NCBI GenBank assembly: GCA_029953675.1
Contig: JAMWBK010000010.1
Location: 124,001-188,000 of the forward strand
Source: Rhodosorus marinus
Lineage: Eukaryota > Rhodophyta > Stylonematophyceae > Stylonematales > Stylonemataceae
Length of the DNA stretch: 64,000 nt
Reading direction: 5' to 3'
Position numbers and translations under genes: made by a program. This document shows, in pieces, positions 56,261 to 64,000 of this stretch. The notes under the pieces were generated by a model. The model did no database searches, was not told the DNA's origin, and worked only from the letters and a program-made list of their open reading frames with translations. The number at the start of each line of letters is the position of its first letter. Within the stretch, counting starts at the first letter, position 1.

Positions 56261-58069
56261 AGTGCAAAGCCGCCATCAACCCCCCCTTGAAAATCGTTAC
56301 CATAAATACGATCTATTCTCCCTTCCTTTCAGCTCTCATCAAAAGGCTTTCTAAATTTACATAGCAAACTCTTACCCACATAAAGCTCCTACAAAATACA
56401 AACACATCCTTCCACAGCCATTCCAATTCCCAACCTCCCCTCCCTCCTGGAAATCACAGGATTACAAGCCACCCACGGAAACAACAACCCCCCCTCCCCC
56501 CACCCCCCTTCTGTAAGGCTCTTCCCTTACCCTATCCACCTCCCCACAGCAACAAAACTCTCCCCCTTAAATCAATCAACGATCATCATTACCAAACCTC
56601 CTAACCCCCCTTCCCAACCCCCCCTTTCGCAACCCTCGTACTAGAACAAACTACCAAAACCTCAACTAAGTTTTCTTAAACTTGTGAAATAATTGCATCA
56701 GTATAGAGATGCTCCGCGATTGACTCCCATATTAGTCGGTACAATCACCCCCCTCCTCTCCTGCCTACTTAGTCAAAAGCCTCACAAGCTTGCATTAGTA
56801 TCATATTTAGTACACAACATACCCAACCCTGTTGGTACAAACAATGGAACGGAAAACCCGGTCAAACTATTCGAGAGGGTGGAAAGCACCCAACAACTGC
56901 CAAGCTTGACAATGAAACAAAAGGATAAAATAACGCTATTTAGTCAATCATACCCCAGCTCTCCTTAGTAGCCTTGAATAATGCTTGAAATTTCACATAT
57001 CTTACACTTTTCTTTGATTGAACAGTATCCACACTTCCCGCTGCTCCGCTCCCCCCCCTTCCTCCTTCCCTTCCCCCCCCCCCTTCTCTCTCCACCCCCC
57101 CAAAAAGCATCGATTTTCAGTTTGGCAAGTTTCAGCCTGTTTTTTTTTCCCCCCCTACAAATCTTTGGTTTCGACGAATTGCGCCATGAAGAGAAAGGTG
57201 CTCCAGTCGATTCCCTCGTCAAGCTCAAAAAATTCTCTATTCAGTCAATTGCAGAGTTTTTGATTGATATTTTTTGGTCGAAACTGAATGCTCTTGTTTT
57301 AATCAAAAATTATACGATCTAATCCAAGTATTTATTTACATAGAAAAAGTTGCTTCTTCAAAGAAACATTTCATGATTTTGATTAAAATTCTTCTACAAA
57401 TAGCAACAGAGTTGGGTTTCCGCCCTCCCTACCCCCTGCCCCTCCCCCCTTTTCACGTCCCTGACGCTTTGTGACTTTTATGATTGTGCCCGAATAGAAA
57501 TCAGATCAGCTTAATTAGACCATAAATCCACGATCTTCCGATCCGCAATAGCATCCAGCCTAATAATAATAGTATTATAGAACTCTTCAGAATTTCATGT
57601 TTTCACAGGTTAATACGTAGGAAGCTAGTTTACTATCATGCACTTTCAAAACAACTCTTGGATTTGCAACTCACCCCCCTTGGAATGAGACACTAGTTTC
57701 AGGATCGATTTCATGAGTATCGATTTTATTTCAAATTGTTAATACATTTCGACCAATAAACCATCTCTTTTCCACTTTTTAGACACGTGTTAATAGATAA
57801 TTCGTATCTTAGATCTAGACCTAGACCGGACGTTGTAGAGTAGAATACATAGGACATGGAATTTCACAGGAGAAAAAATGTATATTCAAAAACTAGCACA
57901 ATTTTAGGCATAAGATAGAACAGTATAGACCAGCTCAAGGTTTCCGGCGTGTGTGGTGTTTGTGGTCGGTTTTCTTATCACAATTGTGCTTGAGACTGTA
58001 GAGAAGCACTTGGAGAACGGATGGAGTAGTAACCAGGGCAAAGCTCTCTGGAGCGTCGACGGGTTCAAA
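56261..58069. other. Intergenic region, C-rich and AT-rich
   Basis: About 1.8 kb between divergent genes. Runs of C and CT (56488-56510, 57045-57105, 57430-57450) alternate with AT-rich sequence. The frames here are low-complexity and unsupported. Confidence 0.5.
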
Positions 58070-58777
58070 ATGGGGTTTGTGGGGCCTGCGTTGTTCGGAT
58101 TAAGGCCGGAAACGGACCGGCTGACTTGCCGCTGTGCGGCTCGTGCGGACGATGAAGCGGCCAGAACGAATGCAGGAAGGCTGGCTATCGGTGCGTCAGT
58201 GGTTTCCTTCGCGTCGACGCTGACAAATCGCCTGTTTGCGTCAGGAGAGGTTGTCGATGCGCACAGTAGAGCCGACCTAATGTGCGTGGCTTCAGGGGCA
58301 ATGCTGCTGTTGTACGGTATTGCAAACGTCCAAATCGATCCGCGCGAGGAGGAGACTGTTGACCTGGAGGGAGTGGAAGTATCCGAGATCCAAAAGTCGG
58401 ATCCTGATGGCCTGTTGGGCTGGGCATCACGGTCCATAATTAATTCCATTCCAAATGTTCGATCTGTGCTTATTTATGAGGGAGGAAAAACTGTTCTTAG
58501 AGAAGGTATCATGGGAGAGTCTCCGGTAGTCGTTCCAGGTCCAATTCTCGAGAAGGCGTTAACTAGCGAAGAGAAAACCTATTTTGCTAGGCTAGAAATA
58601 CTTCCCGGGCGTTTTGAGTTCACGTACTTACCCGCAGAGACTCAAGCCGTACTTATCCAACCTCTATCCCCAACGTCAGCCCTCATCCTCGGCGCAGACA
58701 AGGTAAGACCGATTGCGTCCGTGGACTTTGGATGGATCCAAGCCATAACTCAAAGAATCTCTCAGTACGTTGGATAA
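58070..58777 (+). CDS. CCB2/CCB4-family cytochrome b6f cofactor assembly protein
   Basis: Homologue of the CCB2/CCB4 (DUF2930) proteins, which attach heme ci covalently to cytochrome b6 on the stromal side of the thylakoid membrane. The chosen Met gives 235 residues with a possible transit peptide (MGFVGPALFGLRPETDRL, then CRCAARADDE); the open frame reaches an ATG at 57953, which would start with a hydrophobic segment instead. Two membrane helices are seen (LAIGASVVSFASTLTNRL and ADLMCVASGAMLLLYGIANV). The soluble half carries the family pattern NVRSVLIYEGGKTVLREG, VVPGPILEKAL, PGRFEFTYLPAETQAVLIQP and LILGADKVRPIASVD. Whether it is the CCB2 or the CCB4 orthologue is undecided. Its presence supports a photosynthetic host. 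Confidence 0.82.
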   Translation: MGFVGPALFGLRPETDRLTCRCAARADDEAARTNAGRLAIGASVVSFASTLTNRLFASGEVVDAHSRADLMCVASGAMLLLYGIANVQIDPREEETVDLEGVEVSEIQKSDPDGLLGWASRSIINSIPNVRSVLIYEGGKTVLREGIMGESPVVVPGPILEKALTSEEKTYFARLEILPGRFEFTYLPAETQAVLIQPLSPTSALILGADKVRPIASVDFGWIQAITQRISQYVG

Positions 58778-59114
58778 AAATACACCATAAAAACGTTAAA
58801 GCCGGAAGAGAAATGCTGAGCAAGCGGTGCTGGTCACCTGCAAACTGAAGAATAAACAACTATATAATCGAATTGTACTGATCAGCCTCGACTCTTATCC
58901 CTCCAAGCCAATCCACAATATCCGCGAACCAGCTCGAAACTTGCAAAAGCACAGATCACAGATGCCGACCATCAAACACGACCCCTTTGCTCAGCGGGAA
59001 AACAAGATTCTTCTTCAAGTCCGGGAATCGTTCGGCATCGACAACTTTCCCGAAAAAAAAGACCGGTGTTGAGGATCGCTCGGTATCTACGCATCAGAAA
59101 CCTTCTTGTCGCAG

Positions 59115-59900
59115 ATGATGGCGGTGGCTGATGCTGAGACTGAGCTGTTGGATGTGGTTGATAAATTCAACAATGTCCTGAGGCAGGAGCTTCGGGGTGT
59201 TGTGCACAGACATGGTCTTTTGCACAGGTTTGCTGAGATCCCAGCACCCCCTTGAGACTACCTTCATTGTTCGCTTAATACCTTGACATTTGTGCAGGGC
59301 TGTCCACGTAGTCGTTTTCAATAGTACTGAGCAGCTGCTTCTCCAGAGACGGAGTGCCATGAAGAAGCTAGGACCTAACTGTTGGTAAGCCTGGGCCAAG
59401 TGAAGATACCTGCGCCAAGATACTGATACCTGAACAGGGATTTGTCATGTGCCGAACACCTAATGGTGGGAGAATCCTACGCCAAAGCTGCCCTTCGAGG
59501 ACTTCACGAGGAACTCAATATCAACAAACCGGAATGCGATTTACAATTGTGGGAACCAATGCTGCAGCTTATGGATTACCCGGAAGTGGATGTCAAGGAC
59601 AACGAGTTCATCGCGATGTTTGCAACGCTGTATGATGGTGGTAAGGTTTTAGAAACAGTTATGAGCGCGTATCTACCTCACAGCTTACCATCGTCTACTT
59701 AATATATCGCAGAAGTTATAGAAGACAAAGTCGAAGTCGCAGAAACCAGATGGTGTACAATCGAGGAACTGCAGGTCGAGATGAAACAGTCACCAGATAG
59801 TTTCACGCCTTGGTTTCGGAAAGACTACGACAAGCTAAACCTCGAGAGTATAATTGAACAGCTTAAAATGAAGAGAGCTCGAACGCCCGTCCTCGTATGA
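59115..59900 (+). CDS. NUDIX hydrolase
   Basis: A NUDIX-fold protein of about 196 residues from exons 59115-59227, 59298-59384, 59438-59640 and 59713-59900, all in phase. The N-terminus reads ELLDVVDKFNNVLRQELRG, then VVHRHGLLHRAVHVVVFNS and LLLQRRSAMKKLGPNCWDLS. The NUDIX box is VGESYAKAALRGLHEELNI. It differs from the G-x5-E-x7-REUxEExGU consensus at the REU Glu (here Gly), as also happens in a plant/algal subgroup with RGL-EEL. The C-terminus EVAETRWCTIEELQVEM..SFTPWF resembles IPP-isomerase-like and related NUDIX proteins. Substrate unknown. Two Met codons are adjacent at the start, and an upstream exon is possible because a CAG precedes the ATG. It ends 12 bases from the stop of the convergent FAD oxidase gene. 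Confidence 0.87.
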
Positions 59901-59912
59901 TCTAGAACCGGT

Positions 59913-61445
59913 TCAAGTATTGAGCAGTCCGTTTGGATCCATCTGCTTTTTAAGCATTTCCATCAGCTCGCCATTTGTTTCACCAAAGGTATCCTGAAGG
60001 AGTTTGAGGCGGCGAGTCAAAAACACGTGATGAGGTTGAATGGTCGTATGGGGACTTTGAGAACCAGCCTTGGCGCTGACATACCTGAAGAGAGCGCTCG
60101 CGATGAAAACAAACCCCACCGCTTTCGGCAACGATGTTCTCGAATTCACTGCGTACTTCCAAACTCCTCAGTTGGGCGGAGATGAATCCTTCCGCCACTT
60201 CGACACTGATCGATGCGGAAGGATCGAAGATGCGGAGTTTTGTAAGGATGTCTGCAATGACGGCCATGGGAACGCTCCTGTGAAATTCCACGGCGCGGAA
60301 TGAAAATGAATCGAAGGCACTGGATGATCAGTTCGTAAAGAAACATGCCGGGGGGCATGAAACTACTACGGAGCTGAATTCCTACGCGTATGTCAGTGCC
60401 CCATCATCAATTGGCCGAATTTGGCCTTTCACAGACTGCCCCTTCTCAGCGAGTTCATGAGCAATGGACGCCTCTTCTTCAGAGTTGGGTCCATGAAACT
60501 CCAAATCCAACACCCAGGGCAGGTCGTCATTCCCCAGCTGCGTTGCCAAGCACGTCTGTGCCGGACGAAGCCCGGAGGAGATCACGTGTGAAGAGAGCTC
60601 AACAGCATCTTCCGCAGACTTGAACAAGTACCGCTGGTGCTGAATGGACGACGGATATGAGTACAACCGAACGCAAACTTCGGTAACGATACCGAGCCTC
60701 CCCATGGATCCAAGGTATAGCCTAGTAAGATCATAGCCTACGCGATTCCAAAGTCAGAAATGACTTGCAATGAGCCTCACCCACCACAAGGGCAGAGCAA
60801 ATCTCACCGGCAGAAGATTTACGAGCTCTTGTGCCAGTTCGAAAGAGTTCTCCAGTAGCACTAACTACGGTCAGACCAAGGACGTTTGTCCGAGGTGAAT
60901 TGTACTTCGCTGAACCAGGATTAGGAATGTTGGCGTTGACGACGTCTCCGATGCTGAGATTTTGTCGATTTGGCATTGGGAAGAAAAGCCCAGTTTCAGG
61001 GAGCTTCTCAAATAGGCTCTCACGAGTTACACCTTTCGTCACGCAATGATGGTAGTGGAGCTTTCATTTTAAGCGCCCAGAGTCTTTGCCGATCGTCCTG
61101 GGAGTAACTGGTTTACGGTGGACTTACCACATTCGACTCTCAGGTCCATGTCATCGTCGTGTTTTTCAACCCATCGATTGAGCCCCGAGAGATCAACTCG
61201 AAGCGCATCTCTTTCGTCGAGCGCTCCAAATGTTGTTGTCCTCATCCTCTGTCCAATAGCTAATTGAATGGGAGAGCGTTTTTCAGTTCCAGCAACGTTC
61301 GAAGCCCTCAGCAGGGACTCTCACCATTGCAGTATTTTACAAGCTCGCACAGCTCAACTTGAGATTCTACCGCGACGACGCTCGAGGCTCTTCGAGCCTG
61401 CTCAATGAGCTCGGCCATCGCGGATCTCACTTTAGTCGTTCTCAT
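59913..61445 (-). CDS. FAD-linked oxidase (PCMH/GlcD-type)
   Basis: A flavin oxidoreductase of the PCMH-type FAD-binding family (D-lactate, glycolate or 2-hydroxyacid dehydrogenase-like). Multi-exon; reliable segments run ALRVDLSGLNRWVEKHDDD (near 61175-61120), joined at VECG to VTRESLFEKLPETGLFFPMP, then NLSIGDVVNANIPNPGS and TNVLGLTVVSATGELFRTG, joined across the next intron to GYDLTRLYLGSMGRLGIVTE; the C-terminal exon ends in RLKLLQDTFGETN and MKKQMDPNGLLNT-like text at 59913. The GSxGxLGIVTE and DPNGLLN marks are diagnostic. The N-terminal exon (from 61445 or an upstream Met) is uncertain. Covalent flavin attachment and substrate cannot be judged by eye. Confidence 0.8.
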
Positions 61446-62893
61446 GCTTCTCACAAGAGTCTCCTCAAGCAAAGTCTCGCTTCACTCCAAGCCCGTGGGG
61501 ACCAGCATCAACGATCCGCTGTTGGCTCCGGCGCACAACCTCGTTTCCTACTTGGGTGTGGAGGCTGACCTAGTCACATCTTTTGCTCTCGCAACCAACA
61601 AACACCGTAGAGCACCTATCCGCTCGAATCGATGAGCTTGAGGTAATCTCAATAATGATAGTGTTTGTACAAGAGGTGTCGCTCCTACCCGCACTACGAC
61701 TTGCAGACTAACGAACCACAGACTTACCCAACCCCAGACTAATCAAGAATCTTGCTCGAGGTGAAGAGAGCGCGGTGTACCCTGAGCTATGATCGTGGTC
61801 GTCGATGAGGTGAGGTATCCTCTCCTCGAGTGGCTCTGGAAGTATCCTCTCCTCGAGTCGTTGAGATGCTTCTGGTTAAGACATGAGGTCGGGTGACGTT
61901 AGTCTGGGGTTACTAGAAGAGTCGATCTCGTAGCTCTGGAGATCAGATCGGAGGACCTTTTTTTCGAGTCGCACTATCAGTAGCAGCGCATTTCGCTTAA
62001 ACCACCAGAGCAATCCGCCTCGGGAGTATCGAGAGTTCCCAGGTGGAAGGGAAGCAAAATAGCGAAAAAAGGCTGTTCAGCTTTGGCACTAAGCATCTTG
62101 CTTTTTTGCAGAACAGGATTCATTCAAAACTTCTGTTAACGTTTACCAACTGATAATCATCCGCAGGGAATAGACTCACACCAGTCCGGCACCACATCTC
62201 CTCCAATCGCTATGGCTTAACCCCCCAGGTTTCTTTCCAAAATATAACAGTACCGAATAGTATTCAGTATTTTGTAAAAGTACGAGAGCTCTGAGCTCAG
62301 TTTCCATCGGCTGGTTTAGAGCTTTTGAGATGTGCAAGTAGGTTAGCTAGCAGCTACCTGAGCTATCCTAGTTCATCTTCGAAGGCAATGATTAAGCCAG
62401 AGATACTAGTTGCTCATTCCTAAACTCTAGGATGTAGGCGGCGTAGCAGGATCAAGATTTTCTCTCGATCGTCGCACTATCGCTAGTGATTCCCTCCACA
62501 ATTGTGGAAGGAGGTGACATATCTTAAGAGCTACTCTTTAAGTGGTAAGGCGGATGTGACAGATGTAGAGACTTTATTGGAGTTCGGAGCCCGAATTAAA
62601 CATGGCAACATTTATCGTTATACAACTCTGTACTATTTGAAGAGGAAGAGCTGATGAGCAAGCAGTGAGCTCAAGGTCATAGGCTGGGTTTCTTCTTATC
62701 TCATGTGTCTGAGGACCTGAGTGAGGTACATTGGATTTGGAGAGATCTGAGGTCGTTCTGGATGAGGACGGTCGCGTGAAAGGCTTCTACGCATTGGACC
62801 AGATGTTAGACCGACTCTTTATTTGACGCCAAGTGAAGTTGTTCAGAGGCTCAATTCTGGACTTGGACAAGTCTTGAGTTAAAAAAAATCTAA
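61446..62893. other. Intergenic region
   Basis: About 1.4 kb with short duplicated blocks (TATCCTCTCCTCGAGT at about 61815 and 61847) and no supported gene. Confidence 0.5.
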
Positions 62894-63217
62894 ATGAGCA
62901 TCATGAGCATTTCGCTACTTTCTATTTCGAGTTTGCTGCTGTTGTGTTTTGTCCTTGCGGAATCTGTATGTGAAAGTGGTATAGGGGGGACATGTGATGC
63001 TGGCAACGGCGAAGAAGCTCTGAAAGTGACATACATAGTGTTGCTAAAGGCAGGAGTCGATATTGAAGAGGCTGCCAAGAGGTGTGACGCCGTTGTGGAC
63101 ATGAAGCTGCCCAACCTCGGCGGCTTCGTGGCAAAGCTTTCTGAAGAGCAAGTAGACTGTTTGAGACCAGACACCGACGTTTTCGAAAAAGATGGCCCGA
63201 TATGGGCCGCCAAGTAG
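62894..63217 (+). CDS. Small secreted I9-type protease inhibitor/propeptide-like protein
   Basis: A 107-residue protein with a clear N-terminal signal peptide (MSIMSISLLSISSLLLLCFV, then LAES). The rest matches the inhibitor I9 fold: VTYIVLLKAGVDIEEAAKRC, then LPNLGGFVAKLSEEQVDCLR and DTDVFEKDGP. I9 domains are the chaperone/inhibitor propeptides of subtilisins, and some stand alone as secreted inhibitors. No catalytic subtilase domain follows within the window, so this looks like a free-standing I9 protein; a downstream splice to a protease exon was not found. Four Cys residues could form disulfides. A longer open frame overlaps downstream in another phase and is not supported. Confidence 0.8.
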   Translation: MSIMSISLLSISSLLLLCFVLAESVCESGIGGTCDAGNGEEALKVTYIVLLKAGVDIEEAAKRCDAVVDMKLPNLGGFVAKLSEEQVDCLRPDTDVFEKDGPIWAAK

Positions 63218-63919
63218 GCATCGCTCTTTGCCAGTGAATGTACGATATTGCTTAAGCAGATCTGCAGAGACCTCGGCAGAGATTCTTATGACCCTATTCA
63301 ACTACTTATCAAGCCAAAACCTCGTTATAACCCCCACAGTCCAGCTTAACTTACCTAGCTCTTTAGGAGCACTACTCTTTTTAGCTGTCCTCCTCGCGCT
63401 GGCTGGCTGAAGTGAAGCTCTTCTAGACCGGCCTGGAGATTGCACGTTCACCTCGTTTCAGAACGTTCTCTCCTAGTCCGGCTTCAGGCACCCAAATGTA
63501 CAGCTCCGAGCAAGGTGGCGGTCTGCCGGTTGATATTGAAGACTAGTAAATCGAATGAAGAGAGATTTGGTTGACCTAGTGTGGTTTCCTCCTAATCATG
63601 CTTGAACCTTTATCAAGTCCAAAGAGTCGTCGATTGGGTGAGGTCATAGAAGCTATTTCGCGAAGGTCGAGGGGGAAGGGGATCTCTCAATGATCGGAGG
63701 TTTCAACAACCCGTCGGAGAATACCACAAGAAGTTGAAACTTCTCTGAATGTAAGGACGAGAGGTTTTGGATGAAGCTCTCCATGAGAGTCTTGCTGCTG
63801 ATCTGTGTGCTGGTGTGTTTGAGGAAGGCGGTGGTTGGGGTTTGAGAGACTGGAGTGGATTGGAACTGGAGCTCGTTTGTTCTTTTTGGTTTTTGTTTTT
63901 TTTGATTTGGTGATGTAGG
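63218..63919. other. Intergenic region
   Basis: About 700 bases between the I9-type gene and the last gene; no further feature recognised. Confidence 0.5.
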
Positions 63920-64000
63920 ATGGCGTTTTTGAAGAAGGCGTTAAAAACTGCCGAGAGTATTTTGGACCAAGTGGATGAAGGCGTGGTTAAGGGGTCGAGG
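63920..64000 (+). CDS. N-terminus of a golgin-like protein (3' partial)
   Basis: The final 81 bases open a frame MAFLKKALKTAESILDQVDE followed by GVVKGSR that runs off the window end. The short amphipathic start, with AESILDQVD, resembles the first residues of golgins such as golgin-84/TMF-like proteins, which begin with a small membrane- or Golgi-binding segment followed by coiled coil. Only 27 codons are visible, so the family call is weak; the start codon itself is reasonable because a T-rich stretch precedes it and no longer frame is seen upstream. Confidence 0.4.
   Translation, partial: MAFLKKALKTAESILDQVDEGVVKGSR

Noticed and set aside
1-64000. tRNA, rRNA and snRNA genes
   Set aside because: I looked for B-box-like GTTCGAATC and cloverleaf patterns, rRNA-conserved blocks and snRNA cores; none held up by eye. 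A covariance-model scan would be decisive.

Overview
The window is nuclear DNA of a photosynthetic eukaryote, most likely a red alga (Rhodophyta); this is inference. Almost every gene is split by short GT-AG introns (about 50-130 bases). Plastid-type proteins are present (a plastid dihydrolipoamide dehydrogenase, a CCB2/CCB4 cytochrome b6f assembly factor), and a laforin-type glucan phosphatase with starch-binding modules points to cytosolic floridean starch. Bacterial features (operons, Shine-Dalgarno sites) are absent. I rebuilt exon joins by hand from splice sites, reading phase and family conservation.

Layout. 1-10 kb: PEP mutase/isocitrate lyase-family enzyme (truncated by the window start), proteasome chaperone PSMD9/Nas2, a CCT-domain protein, a tentative histone-fold gene, and the protein-only RNase P PRORP. 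9.5-15.6 kb: a small acidic protein, a membrane protein with a propeller-like ectodomain, and biotin synthase with an unusual repeated C-terminal tail. 16-28 kb is mainly repeat territory: a 141-bp satellite array, foldback elements, gag-like retroelement debris and a large inverted repeat, holding only one gene, a GDP-mannose-transporter-like nucleotide-sugar carrier. 28-45 kb: NSF, a hypothetical protein, a zinc-knuckle protein, a degenerate low-molecular-weight protein tyrosine phosphatase, plastid E3, a PPR protein, a hypothetical protein and an Mpv17/PMP22 protein. 46-64 kb: nicastrin, a SatP/GPR1 acetate-channel homologue, laforin, a possible zinc-binding protein, CCB2/CCB4, a NUDIX hydrolase, an FAD-linked oxidase, a secreted I9-type protease inhibitor, and the first codons of a gene with a golgin-like N-terminus.

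Genes lie in compact, often convergent pairs (stop codons 12 bases apart for the NUDIX and FAD oxidase genes), separated by AT-rich or repeat-filled stretches. The genes do not form one pathway. Themes are organelle function (LPD, CCB2/4, PPR, PRORP, biotin synthase), endomembrane traffic and glycosylation (NSF, nucleotide-sugar transporter, nicastrin, golgin-like start) and storage glucan metabolism (laforin).

The items most worth a second look are the biotin synthase tail repeat with a near-identical inverted copy outside the gene, the satellite whose unit keeps three short hairpins, the LMW-PTP homologue without a normal active site, and the laforin with two N-terminal carbohydrate-binding modules.
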